Assembly: GCA_016649455.1 (NCBI GenBank)
Contig: JAENXO010000014.1
Coordinates: forward strand, 1-16,262
DNA length: 16,262 nucleotides
Direction: 5' to 3'
DNA from: Gemmatimonadota bacterium
GTDB taxonomy: Bacteria; Gemmatimonadota; Gemmatimonadetes; Palauibacterales; Palauibacteraceae
The stretch's first letter is position 1. Each line of letters opens with the position of its first letter. Of this stretch, positions 1 to 6,628 are shown in pieces. Made by a program: the position numbers and the translations under genes. Under the pieces are notes generated by a model that was not told where the DNA came from, made no database searches, and saw only the letters and a program-made list of their open reading frames with translations.

Positions 1-180
1 CTCGCCGGCCAGTACCTGCTGCTGCAGGCGACGGGCGACCGGGACGGGGCCGGGGCGTTCCTGGAGCGTTACGGAAAGATGTCGCCCGAGATGGCGGCGG
101 CGATCGAGCGCCTGGACGGCGTGGTACCCGTGGACATCCGACCGTCGTATGCGGTGAAAGGGATGATGGGCGGCTGGTAG
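1..180 (+). CDS. C-terminal end of a probable M49-family dipeptidyl peptidase (partial)
   Basis: The open frame runs from the window edge to a TAG at 178-180 and gives 59 residues; the start lies outside. The visible part has a helical stretch (GQYLLLQATGDRDGAGAFLE), then RYGKMSPEM, then VVPVDIRPSY close to the end. From memory, bacterial M49 zinc dipeptidyl peptidases end in this way: a helix containing 'LLxIQAxGDxxxAxxFL', then 'YG…PEM', then 'VPVDIxP'. The zinc site (HEXXGH-type) would be upstream and cannot be seen, so the family call rests on tail resemblance only. That this is real coding sequence is more certain: it has strong GC-rich codon bias and ends cleanly. It converges on the nucleotidyltransferase gene with a 3-bp gap and no room for a terminator. 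Confidence 0.6.
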   Translation, partial: LAGQYLLLQATGDRDGAGAFLERYGKMSPEMAAAIERLDGVVPVDIRPSYAVKGMMGGW

Positions 181-183
181 GAG

Positions 184-642
184 TTACGCGCCGTTCTCTT
201 CGAGCCAGGCGACGTCGGCGATGTCCTGCGGGCGACCAGACGCGCGTTTGTTTCGGACGAGGTGCGCACGCGAGATGACCGGTACGCGCATCCCGGCGAC
301 CTCGGTTTCGACCCTGTCCGGCCATGCAGCCGCGAATTCGAGCCCGTCGATGCTCGTGAGCAGGTCGATTCTCTGGGGCGCTACGCCAATCTGAAGCACC
401 AGATCCGACTTCTCGAGATCCCCAGGTGCCAGATCGTCGAGCGGCGCGCCGAAGTGTGACAGCGCCCTCCACACCCGCTCGACGTTCGCGGGCGCGCGGT
501 TGATCCAGATGTCGAGATCCCCCGTAGCCCGCGGCAGTCCATACGCCGCCAGAGCGTAAGCTCCAACTACCAGAAACTCAGCGCCCTCCGCGGATAACGC
601 GGACAACATGTCGAGGAAGTCTCGGTTCAACTGGTTCGCCAT
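184..642 (-). CDS. Minimal nucleotidyltransferase (Pol-beta superfamily, DUF6036/AbiEii-like)
   Basis: The product is 152 aa and cytoplasmic. Residues 21-36 (AEFLVVGAYALAAYGL) form the opening strand and Gly-rich helix of the fold. GDLDIW at 41-46 supplies the two metal-binding acidic residues (D42, D44). RID at 91-93 supplies the third (D93). The C-terminal KRASGRPQDIADV (132-144) is the usual end of this small family. Such proteins transfer nucleotides to unknown protein or RNA targets, and some act as toxins or as toxin-neutralising AMPylases; the substrate here cannot be told. The ATG at 642 has GGGAG (complement of 650-654) 7 nt upstream. The gene overlaps the upstream 65-aa gene by 65 nt in another frame, so the two are probably translated together. 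Family confidence is high; biological role is open. Confidence 0.85.
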   Translation of the reverse strand: MANQLNRDFLDMLSALSAEGAEFLVVGAYALAAYGLPRATGDLDIWINRAPANVERVWRALSHFGAPLDDLAPGDLEKSDLVLQIGVAPQRIDLLTSIDGLEFAAAWPDRVETEVAGMRVPVISRAHLVRNKRASGRPQDIADVAWLEENGA

Positions 643-775
643 TCATGAACTCCCAGGCATCCAGTGCGAGTTGCCACATCATCTCCATGCGTTCGGCCGG
701 CGTCGTGTCGGCGGAACGGGACGCGGGCTCCTCGCCCAGGCGGAATACCGAAATGGTGGTTCTCGTCTCTCTCAC
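578..775 (-). CDS. Small partner protein overlapping the nucleotidyltransferase gene
   Basis: A 65-residue product begins at a GTG (773-775) with VRETRTTISVFRLGEE, has TPAERMEMMWQLALDAWEF in the middle, and ends RLPRHVVRVIRGGR. I recall similar short proteins ('ERLEMxWxLTxxAW…RLPRHVVRV') directly before this type of nucleotidyltransferase in soil and marine bacteria, but I know no named function. Its last 65 nt also encode the first 21 residues of the nucleotidyltransferase in a different frame. The basic C-terminus could bind nucleic acid or the partner enzyme, so an antitoxin or regulatory subunit is possible. There is no Shine-Dalgarno sequence; a TATATT hexamer lies 6 nt upstream of the GTG, so the message may be leaderless. 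A much longer open frame continues upstream to about 1762, but it lies antisense to the sigma factor and is not credible as protein. Confidence 0.7.
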   Translation of the reverse strand: MRETRTTISVFRLGEEPASRSADTTPAERMEMMWQLALDAWEFMNGEPVEPRLPRHVVRVIRGGR

Positions 776-781
776 GGTCGA

Positions 782-787
782 AATATA
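782..787 (-). promoter_or_regulatory. -10-like element (TATATT) for the nucleotidyltransferase pair
   Basis: On the minus strand TATATT is followed by TCGACC and then the GTG at 775, so transcription would be expected to start at or within a base or two of the start codon. No ribosome-binding sequence lies between, and I see no convincing -35 hexamer 16-18 nt upstream. The same arrangement occurs at 9629 and 15298. Confidence 0.45.
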
Positions 788-916
788 GCCCCGGCGCGAT
801 CCTCGTGCCTGCTCCTGGCGAATGGCGGGATCCGCGTCCGCTCTGCGCTCTACAGGGCGTTGGAAATCAGTCCCTCGAATGCAGAGATCTTCTCGGAGGG
901 CTGGCAGTTCGCAGCA

Positions 917-1597
917 ATGCTGTCCATTCTTGACCCGCGGGGCCGAGGGCGGGGATGCGACCAGTGTGCGGCTGTTCAGTCCGACCGAGGAGGCTGTCTG
1001 GATACGGAGGACCGGCGTCAGCCGGAGAGTCAGATCGAAGGTGACCCGACGGAGATCACGGCCGTTCTGGCCCGGTGCTCGGGCGGGGACAGGGAGGCTT
1101 TCGAGAGCCTCGTCCCGCTCGTGTACGATGATCTGCGTCGTATTGCTCACCGCCGGCTGCAATCCGAGCGCACGGACATCACGCTCGACACGACCGCCGT
1201 GGTGCACGAGGCCTATCTGGCTCTGGTGGACCAGGCGACAGCGACCTGGAACGACAGGGCGCATTTCTTCGCTGTCGCCGCGCGAGTCATCCGTCACGTG
1301 CTGATCGATCACGCCAGGCGGCGTGGGGCGCTCAAGCGAGGTGGTGGGGATCTGCGCGTGCCGCTGAGAGACGACCTGGTCCCGGCAGAGGGCATCCAGC
1401 AGGTCGACCTCGTCGCGCTGGATCACGCGCTCGCCGAGCTCGGGCGGCACGATCCGCGACTCGAACGCGTGGTCGAGTGCCGCTTCTTCGGTGGAATGAC
1501 CGTACCTGAGACTGCCGCGGCCCTGGACACTTCCGTCCGTACGGTCGAACGGGACTGGACCCGGGCCAGGGCCTACCTGTACCAGGCGCTTTCCTGA
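917..1597 (+). CDS. ECF-family RNA polymerase sigma factor (TIGR02999-like)
   Basis: The product directs RNA polymerase to a specific promoter set. Numbered from the ATG at 917 (226 aa), PTEITAVLARCSGGDREAFE (44-63) opens region 2. LVYDDLRRIAHRRL, TTAVVHEAYLALV and RAHFFAVAARVIRHVLIDHARRR complete it by about residue 136. Region 4 spans roughly 172-224, with helix-turn-helix MTVPETAAALDTSVRTVERD (194-213). These strings are diagnostic of the Sig-70_X6/TIGR02999 group. Homologues usually start only 5-20 residues before 'PTEIT', so the first ~27 residues are doubtful. GAGGAGG at 987-993 precedes an in-frame CTG at 998, which would give a more typical 199 aa. The kinase gene begins 44 nt downstream, and such sigma/kinase pairs recur in several phyla. 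No classical anti-sigma gene is nearby, so the kinase is the likely regulator. Confidence 0.9.
   Translation: MLSILDPRGRGRGCDQCAAVQSDRGGCLDTEDRRQPESQIEGDPTEITAVLARCSGGDREAFESLVPLVYDDLRRIAHRRLQSERTDITLDTTAVVHEAYLALVDQATATWNDRAHFFAVAARVIRHVLIDHARRRGALKRGGGDLRVPLRDDLVPAEGIQQVDLVALDHALAELGRHDPRLERVVECRFFGGMTVPETAAALDTSVRTVERDWTRARAYLYQALS
987..993 (+). promoter_or_regulatory. Shine-Dalgarno sequence suggesting a CTG start for the sigma factor
   Basis: GAGGAGG is the strongest ribosome-binding match upstream of the conserved sigma sequence. It lies 4 nt before an in-frame CTG at 998-1000. The only in-frame ATG nearby (917) has no purine-rich block at normal distance: its closest, GGAGG, lies about 17 nt upstream. 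Starting at 998 would also match the usual length of the family. Confidence 0.4.
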
Positions 1598-1641
1598 GTC
1601 GGCCTGACAGGACGACACCCGCACACTCGGGAGGCCGATAG

Positions 1642-4164
1642 TTGGCGGAACCGAATCGCCCGGAAAGCTGGGAGCGGGCCGATTCGCTGTTCGCGGAGGC
1701 GCTGGACTGGCCGGCCGCCGAGCGGGCGGAGCGGCTGCGGTCAGCGTGCGACGGAGACCCACAGCTGTTCGGCGTGGTATCGGAGCTGCTGACAGCTGCG
1801 AGCGCTTCCGACGATTTTCTGGCTACGCCCCCACCAATCCCGCCGGAGGCCCTCGAAGCGATCGAACAGGCGGGCGAGGGCGCTGACCTGACCGGCTTCC
1901 GCGTTGGACGATATCGAATCCTGCGCTCGATCGGCCGCGGCGGAATGGCATCCGTATGGCTCGCCGTGCGGGACGACGGTTCGTTCAAGCGCGAAGTCGC
2001 TCTGAAGATCGTCCGGAGGGGGCTGGACACGGACGACGTGCTGTCCCGTTTCAGGTCCGAGCGCCAGATCCTCTCGTCGCTCGAGCATCCCAACATTGCC
2101 AGGCTGTATGACGGCGGCTCGACCGACGACGGCAGGCCGTTCCTCGCCCTGGAGCACGTCGAGGGAAGTCCGATCGATGAGTACTGCGACCAGCGCGAGT
2201 GCTCGATCGAGGAACGTCTCCGGTTGTTCACCGAAGTCGGAATGGCCGTGCAATTCGCTCACACGAGGCTGGTCGTCCACCGCGACATCAAACCGTCCAA
2301 CATCCTGGTCGGCAGCGACGGTGGACCCAAGCTGCTCGACTTCGGGATCGCGAAATTGCTGGACCCGGGCGAGGAAGATGTCCTTCACCACACCCGCACC
2401 GGCATCCAGCCTCTGACACTGAAGTATGCGAGCCCGGAGCAGGTCCTCGGCCAGCCGGTGACCACGGCCTCGGACGTGTACCAGCTCGGGACTCTGCTGT
2501 TCGGCCTGTTGACCGGATCGTTTCCACTCGAGACCGGCGACAGCTCACGGTTCTCCCTGCAGGAGGCCGTCGTCAAGGCGCCACCAAGGAAGCCGAGCGA
2601 GGCGGCCGGGCGCGCTGAAGCAGAGGCTGCACGACGACGAGGAACCACTCCCCAGCGGCTGGCCCGCCGGCTCGACGGAGACCTCGACACGATCCTTCTG
2701 AAGGCGCTCGCGAAGGACCCGTCGGAGCGCTACTCGAGCGTCATCGAGTTCGTCGAGGACGTGCGCCGACATCTCGAGGGACGGCCCATCGCGGCGAAAC
2801 GCGGCGGGGTCGGATATCGGACCCGCAAGTATTTCCGACGACACCGCTGGGCCGGTCCGGTTCTGGCGGGAGCCGTGTTCGCGCTGGTCGGCTACGTGGC
2901 TACGGTCGAAAGACACGGCCGCCAGCTCGAGCGGGAACGGAACCTGGCCCAGGCCGAGGCGGCACGGGCGACGGCGGTGCGGGACTTTCTCACGGAGATT
3001 TTCGAGGCGGCGCGTCCGAACGCGGGTGGAGACTCGATGTCGGTTCGCGAGCTCGTCGACCAGGCCGCCGCCAGAATCGGAGAGGACCTCTCTACCCAGC
3101 CGTCGGTGCTCGCGGAACTATCGCTCACGGTTGGATCGATTTACTCAGCGCTCGGTGAGCGTGACCAGGCGCGGGAGCACCTCGAGCGATCCGTGGACCT
3201 GCTCGCAGCGGAGCCGGCCGGCATCGCGAGGGATGAGCGACTGGCGATGGCCCTGAGACGGCTGTCGATAGCGACCTACGGCATGGACGCGGACAGCGCC
3301 GGACGACTCGCCGCACGGGCGTACGAACTCGCGGCCGGGATCGCACCCAGGACGCCGGAATCAGCGATGGTGATTCTGGAGACGGCGCGAGCCGCGCTGC
3401 CCGATCAACAGGACTCGGCCAAGGCCGCCAGGCTGGCGGCGGTACAGACCCTGCGGCTCTACCCGGAGCGGCGCGACGAGTTGGCCGTAGCGTTGCAGGA
3501 CGTTGCTCACGACGGCGGCGACAGTGCCCTCAAGTTCCAGGAGGAAGCCCTGGCGATCCGCCGGGAGCTGTTCGGAGAGTGGCACACAGCCGTGGCGGCG
3601 AGCCTGAACGATCTCGCGATGATCTACGACGAAGAAGAGCCCGGCGCCGGTGATTCGCTGATGCTGAGGGCCATCGAGATCGACAGGGACCTGTTGGGAC
3701 GGGATCACCCGACCACACTGTCGATCCTCAACAACTACGCCTGGATGAAGGTGGAGCACGACGACTACGAGGGCGCCATTCCCCTGTTTCGCGAAGTACT
3801 GGAGGCGAGGGAACGGACTCTGCCCGACGAGCGGTGGCCGCTTGCCTATCCGCTGCACGGACTGGGGACGACTCTGATGCAGGCAGGTTATCACGAGGAA
3901 GCCGAACAGGTGCTCCGTCAGACCATCGAAGTGCTCACCGAGGATCCCGACTCCCGGGATCGGCTGGCGTACCTGATCGGAACCGCGAGGACCAGCCTGG
4001 CGAAGTGCCTGCTCGCCCAGGGGCGCCTTGACGAGAGCGAGCAGGTGCTGTGGGTCGCCCTCGAAGACATGACGGGCCGGCCCGACCTGAAGTCCACCGT
4101 TGACGGCGCGCAGGCCCAGCTCGAGGCCGTCGCGCGAGCGCGGAGCGCGGCCTCGATCGAGTAG
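1642..4164 (+). CDS. Transmembrane Ser/Thr protein kinase with C-terminal TPR repeats
   Basis: The product is 840 aa, from a TTG start with GGGAGG 7 nt upstream (1629-1634). Residues 1-85 form a helical N-terminal segment typical of this class. The PknB-type kinase domain spans about 90-380: glycine loop GRGGMASV (98-105), ATP-binding K122 in VALK, catalytic loop HRDIKPSN (213-220, D215), DFG at 233-235 and YASPEQ at 262-267. All key catalytic residues are present, so the kinase should be active. One membrane helix lies near 403-420 between basic flanks. The remainder (about 430-835) is alpha-helical with TPR units, clearest around 490-525 and 650-830 (for example SLNDLAMIY, ILNNYAWM, LHGLGTTLMQAGYHEEAEQV). 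In this topology the kinase is cytosolic and the TPRs are exported. It probably phosphorylates or controls the adjacent sigma factor; that link is inferred from gene order. Confidence 0.93.
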   Translation: MAEPNRPESWERADSLFAEALDWPAAERAERLRSACDGDPQLFGVVSELLTAASASDDFLATPPPIPPEALEAIEQAGEGADLTGFRVGRYRILRSIGRGGMASVWLAVRDDGSFKREVALKIVRRGLDTDDVLSRFRSERQILSSLEHPNIARLYDGGSTDDGRPFLALEHVEGSPIDEYCDQRECSIEERLRLFTEVGMAVQFAHTRLVVHRDIKPSNILVGSDGGPKLLDFGIAKLLDPGEEDVLHHTRTGIQPLTLKYASPEQVLGQPVTTASDVYQLGTLLFGLLTGSFPLETGDSSRFSLQEAVVKAPPRKPSEAAGRAEAEAARRRGTTPQRLARRLDGDLDTILLKALAKDPSERYSSVIEFVEDVRRHLEGRPIAAKRGGVGYRTRKYFRRHRWAGPVLAGAVFALVGYVATVERHGRQLERERNLAQAEAARATAVRDFLTEIFEAARPNAGGDSMSVRELVDQAAARIGEDLSTQPSVLAELSLTVGSIYSALGERDQAREHLERSVDLLAAEPAGIARDERLAMALRRLSIATYGMDADSAGRLAARAYELAAGIAPRTPESAMVILETARAALPDQQDSAKAARLAAVQTLRLYPERRDELAVALQDVAHDGGDSALKFQEEALAIRRELFGEWHTAVAASLNDLAMIYDEEEPGAGDSLMLRAIEIDRDLLGRDHPTTLSILNNYAWMKVEHDDYEGAIPLFREVLEARERTLPDERWPLAYPLHGLGTTLMQAGYHEEAEQVLRQTIEVLTEDPDSRDRLAYLIGTARTSLAKCLLAQGRLDESEQVLWVALEDMTGRPDLKSTVDGAQAQLEAVARARSAASIE

Positions 4165-4233
4165 CCGTCCGCCCTTCCGGCGATCCCCGTCATCTCCGTG
4201 GCGGACTTTCTCTTCTTCTTTCGCTCTACGGTA

Positions 4234-4247
4234 TGCCCACATGGGCA
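4234..4247 (+). promoter_or_regulatory. Inverted repeat TGCCCA-CA-TGGGCA in the OmpA-gene leader
   Basis: Perfect 6-bp arms are separated by 2 nt. The repeat lies 36 nt before the OmpA-like gene, in the 118-bp gap after the kinase gene. The two-base centre is too short for an RNA loop, so a dimeric protein operator is more likely than a hairpin. No convincing promoter hexamers accompany it. It is the most symmetric element in this gap and the place to look for regulation of the exported-protein run. Confidence 0.3.
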
Positions 4248-4282
4248 AGGCCCCGTACGTAGAACACGAAAGAGGAGCACCG

Positions 4283-5632
4283 ATGTCCAGAACCACCTGG
4301 CTGCGACTGACGTCCATTGCCGTAGCCGCCCTGTTCGCGCTGCCGACTCCCGGGCACGCCCAGATCTTCAAGAAGCTGAAGGAAACGGCTTCGCAGGCCG
4401 CTGAGGACGAATTGGTGAGCCAGGCAGGCCAGCTGGTCCGGGAAGGTGTGGCGTGCCCCTTCAATGATTTCGAATGCATCAAGGGTGCCGAGGAAGCCGG
4501 CGACGACTACTACCTGACGGACGAAAGCGGCGAGATGATCGTGGGCGACGACGGCGGAGCCGTTACCGATCCCTACGCGGCCGCCGAAATGATCGGCGAG
4601 CCCCCGCCGCCGAATGACGGAAGCGTACCGCCGCCGCCTCCGGGGGCGGGCAGCGTACCGCCGGCAGACCTGTCTACGGCAAATGCCAACTACGATTTCG
4701 TGGCCGGCGAGAACGTCCTCGTATTCGACGACTACACGCGGGACAACGTCGGCGACTTCCCCCGTGGCTTCGAGCTCGTCGAGGGTAGCTTCGAGGTCAT
4801 CGAATGGCAGGGCGAGCGGTACGTGCGAGCCCTGTCGGGGGGCATGCTCGCAATCCCCCTCCCCGAGACACTCCCCGAGCAGTTCACGATCGAGTATGCC
4901 GTCAACGTGCCGCACGGTAACGCGTACGCGAGACTGGTCACCGGGCGGGCATGGTTCGGTAAGAACCGTGACTACGCGGGGTCCGCCGTCTCGATCGAGC
5001 ATGGCCGAGGCGGTATCCGGTCGGTCGGCGGAGTCGGGCCGGAGGCCCTCGCCGGCTACGGCGCGAGCAATCCCGGGAAGACCATCGTGCCCGTGCGCGT
5101 GCTGGCCGACGGCGAGCACATGAAGGTGTACGTCGGCGACGGGCGGATCGCCAATATCCCCAACGCGGTGTTTCCGAGGTCGGACACGCTGTTCCTGGCT
5201 GTCGGATCCGCGTCGCCAGAGAAGCCGATCATCATCGGTTCGATGCGCATCGCGGGTGGCGGACGGGACCTGTATGACCGGCTGGCCGACGAAGGCCGCG
5301 TCGCCACGCAGGGCATCTACTTCGATGTGAACAGCGCCACGATCCGGCCCGAGTCGGGCACCACGCTCGAGGAGATCGGATCGATGCTGCAGGACCACCC
5401 GGAATTGCGGATCTCGATCGAGGGCCACACCGACTCAGACGGAGACGACGCGTCGAACCTAGACCTGTCCGAGCGGCGTGCCGCCTCAGTCAAGGATTAC
5501 CTGATCTCCGACTACGGAATCGACTCGAGTCGACTGGAGAGCGTCGGCCTGGGTGAAACCGTGCCGGTGGCTGACAACAGCACGCCCGAGGGCAAGCAGC
5601 AGAACCGGCGGGTCGAGCTGGTTCGGCTGTAG
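4283..5632 (+). CDS. Exported OmpA-domain protein with a Pro-rich linker and a beta-sandwich-like middle
   Basis: The product is 449 aa. The ATG at 4283 was chosen because AAAGAGGAG precedes it by 5 nt and it begins a clear signal peptide (1-26, cleavage after GHA). Residues 27-105 are acidic with one Cys pair (C58, C65). A Pro-rich linker with two GSVPP units follows (107-128). Residues ~145-325 look all-beta (FTIEYAVNVP, MKVYVGDGRIA), as in lectin- or LamG-like folds, but I recognise no named family. The C-terminal OmpA domain (344-449) is complete: YFDVNSATIRPES, IEGHTDSDG (D384), NLDLSERRA (R398/R399) and QQNRRVELV, the residues that hold the diaminopimelate of peptidoglycan. It should therefore anchor to peptidoglycan in the periplasm or outer membrane. 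It is the first gene of the exported-protein run after the kinase. Confidence 0.88.
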   Translation: MSRTTWLRLTSIAVAALFALPTPGHAQIFKKLKETASQAAEDELVSQAGQLVREGVACPFNDFECIKGAEEAGDDYYLTDESGEMIVGDDGGAVTDPYAAAEMIGEPPPPNDGSVPPPPPGAGSVPPADLSTANANYDFVAGENVLVFDDYTRDNVGDFPRGFELVEGSFEVIEWQGERYVRALSGGMLAIPLPETLPEQFTIEYAVNVPHGNAYARLVTGRAWFGKNRDYAGSAVSIEHGRGGIRSVGGVGPEALAGYGASNPGKTIVPVRVLADGEHMKVYVGDGRIANIPNAVFPRSDTLFLAVGSASPEKPIIIGSMRIAGGGRDLYDRLADEGRVATQGIYFDVNSATIRPESGTTLEEIGSMLQDHPELRISIEGHTDSDGDDASNLDLSERRAASVKDYLISDYGIDSSRLESVGLGETVPVADNSTPEGKQQNRRVELVRL

Positions 5633-5640
5633 AGCGGCGT

Positions 5641-5677
5641 CGGGTGCGGAATGGATGGCACCCGGTGTCGAACCGGG
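5641..5677 (+). promoter_or_regulatory. Two overlapping, mutually exclusive stem-loops in a 76-nt leader
   Basis: Hairpin 1 pairs CGGGTGC (5641-5647) with GCACCCG (5658-5664) around a 10-nt loop. Hairpin 2 pairs CCCGGT (5661-5666) with ACCGGG (5672-5677) around GTCGA. Both are perfect, and both use bases 5661-5664, so only one can form at a time. They lie between the OmpA-gene stop and the AGGAGG ribosome site of the next gene. Neither is followed by a T tract, so an ordinary intrinsic terminator is unlikely. A leader switch or mRNA-stability element is possible. Confidence 0.35.
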
Positions 5678-5708
5678 ACCGGAGATGAAACAACAGGAGG
5701 AGAGAATC

Positions 5709-5882
5709 ATGATCGGAAAGTCAGCTATCGCATGCGGTGTTCTGCTCCCGGCACTGGCCCTGGTCTCGGCGTCGGCTGTCGACTCAAAGATCGAGGACGG
5801 GCAAACCGTCTCTGCATCGGTCGTGGAGTTGTTCGACATCGGAACCTCGCCCGAGTCGATGGACTGCTCCTTCGCCATTTGA
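5709..5882 (+). CDS. 5' part: 57-aa Sec-signal peptide ORF
   Basis: If translated as it stands, this is a 57-residue product: signal peptide MIGKSAIACGVLLPALALVS with cleavage after ASA (residue 23), leaving an acidic 34-residue peptide with one Cys (C53). The start is well supported by ACAGGAGGAG 6 nt upstream. Its mature part matches nothing I know as a peptide, and the reading frame continues beyond the stop, so I see it mainly as the beginning of the interrupted gene. Confidence 0.5.
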   Translation: MIGKSAIACGVLLPALALVSASAVDSKIEDGQTVSASVVELFDIGTSPESMDCSFAI

Positions 5883-5894
5883 GCGAGCAACAAC

Positions 5895-6188
5895 ATGAGC
5901 TTCGACGTCTGGGTCGACCTCTACTCCAGCCAGATCAACAACGGTGGGTTCGGGGTGTTTGGGGGAATGAAGCCGTTGAAAATCCAGGATCACCGGCTCG
6001 CTTCCGGCAAGACCATGGACAGGCGGTACACGGCGTCGGGGAGCTGCTCGAAGGAGCGAAAGTGGCAGTTCAACGTGCGGATCGGGCGCGCTGATGGAAA
6101 GAAGATCTATCAGTACATCAACAGGAGTACGAAGGGTGACGCGAACCGCACGATCGATCTTGGTAAGTCGTCGGCCTGGGGACTCTAG
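5895..6188 (+). CDS. 3' part: 97-aa continuation, unknown family
   Basis: This is the longest product available after the TGA, from an ATG four codons further on. Visible strings include MSFDVWVDLYSSQINNGGFG, SGKTMDRRYTASGSCSKERK and GDANRTIDLGKSSAW. It is rich in Gly, Ser, Asn and Lys with an amphipathic beta pattern, suggesting a small extracellular beta protein. No signal peptide and no purine-rich ribosome site precede this ATG, so independent translation of an exported product is unlikely. Its stop is only 2 nt before the GTG of the tail-collar gene, so any nonsense polarity could reduce that gene's expression. Confidence 0.45.
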   Translation: MSFDVWVDLYSSQINNGGFGVFGGMKPLKIQDHRLASGKTMDRRYTASGSCSKERKWQFNVRIGRADGKKIYQYINRSTKGDANRTIDLGKSSAWGL

Positions 6189-6190
6189 CC

Positions 6191-6613
6191 GTGAACGAAC
6201 TCGCGAGCAGCGCAGGACGAAGGGGATTCGTGCAACGGCTGGCCGGAGCGATGACAGTGGTGCTCGGCGGAGCGGCAACAGGGGTCATCAGGCCGATCGA
6301 GGCTATCGCGGAGGAGCCCCCGGACTCAGTCCCGGGTCCCGGAATGGACAACTGGATCGGCGAGATCGTCCTGGTGCCCTACAACTTCGCGCCACGCGGC
6401 TTTGCCTTTTGCGAAGGGCAGGAACTGCCCATCTCGCAGAACCAGGCGCTCTTCTCCCTGATAGGGACCTACTACGGCGGGGACGGCCGGACGACCTTCA
6501 GGCTGCCGGACACGCGGCCTCTAGAGGAGACGTCGAAGAAGGTGGTGCGCGCTGCGAGACCGCCGTTCCGTCATGCTATCGCACTTATCGGGAGTTTTCC
6601 GTCCAGAGCCTGA
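6191..6613 (+). CDS. Tat-exported tail-collar (MdpB-like) domain protein
   Basis: The product is 140 aa, from a GTG 2 nt after the preceding stop, so translational coupling is likely. The N-terminus SAGRRGFVQRLAGAMTVVLG has the twin-arginine pattern (R10, R11, F13) followed by a hydrophobic stretch and an AEE-type end near residue 40. From about 51 the tail-collar signature is plain: NWIGEIVLVPYNFAPRGFAF, CEGQELPISQNQALFSLIGT, YYGGDGRTTFRLPDTRP. The protein ends IALIGSFPSRA. Long family members go on for another ~100 residues, but a short class ending in 'IAL.G.FPSR' exists as I recall, so this is probably complete. The domain is named for phage tail fibres but also occurs in bacterial 'microcystin-dependent' proteins. 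No phage genes are nearby, so a cell-surface or secreted role is more likely. Confidence 0.8.
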   Translation: MNELASSAGRRGFVQRLAGAMTVVLGGAATGVIRPIEAIAEEPPDSVPGPGMDNWIGEIVLVPYNFAPRGFAFCEGQELPISQNQALFSLIGTYYGGDGRTTFRLPDTRPLEETSKKVVRAARPPFRHAIALIGSFPSRA

Positions 6614-6628
6614 TCCCAGGAGACGTGG

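Larger units (their letters stand above)
5709..6188 (+). pseudogene. Small Sec-exported protein gene interrupted by an in-frame TGA at codon 58
   Basis: One frame runs from ATG 5709 to TAG 6186-6188 and is broken only by TGA at 5880-5882. The first part has a strong ribosome site (AGGAGGAG) and a signal peptide but stops after 57 residues. The frame resumes at once with ASNNMSFDVWVDLY and continues for about 100 well-coded residues. The continuation has no ribosome site of its own and no signal peptide. Each part has a single Cys in the predicted exported region (C53, and one in GSCSKERKW), as if they form one disulphide in a ~134-residue mature protein. One change, for example CGA to TGA, would account for the break. 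A true nonsense allele, an assembly error, or stop-codon readthrough all remain possible. I do not recognise the family. Confidence 0.6.

Noticed and set aside
776..1762. Long minus-strand open frame upstream of the 65-aa gene
   Set aside because: It lies antisense to the sigma factor and kinase start, and its translation is low-complexity Arg/Pro-rich. Only its last 65 codons look genuine.
4226..5428. 400-codon minus-strand open frame
   Set aside because: It is a shadow of the OmpA-domain gene caused by GC-rich codon use; its translation (repeated RRR, HVH and VVA strings) has no domain, signal or ribosome site.
5655..5690. tRNA T-arm-like stretch (CCCGG-TGTCGAA-CCGGG)
   Set aside because: The loop does not match TTCRANY, and no acceptor, D or anticodon stems can be built around it.
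5880..5920. Selenocysteine at the TGA at 5880, since a small stem (TCGAC/GTCGA) with loop GTCTGG lies ~24 nt downstream
   Set aside because: The stem is only 5 bp, the residue context is not redox-like, and the neighbouring gene is broken by TAG, which selenocysteine cannot explain.
6191..6613. Prophage remnant suggested by the tail-collar domain
   Set aside because: There are no integrase, capsid, terminase or lysis genes nearby, and the protein carries an export signal.
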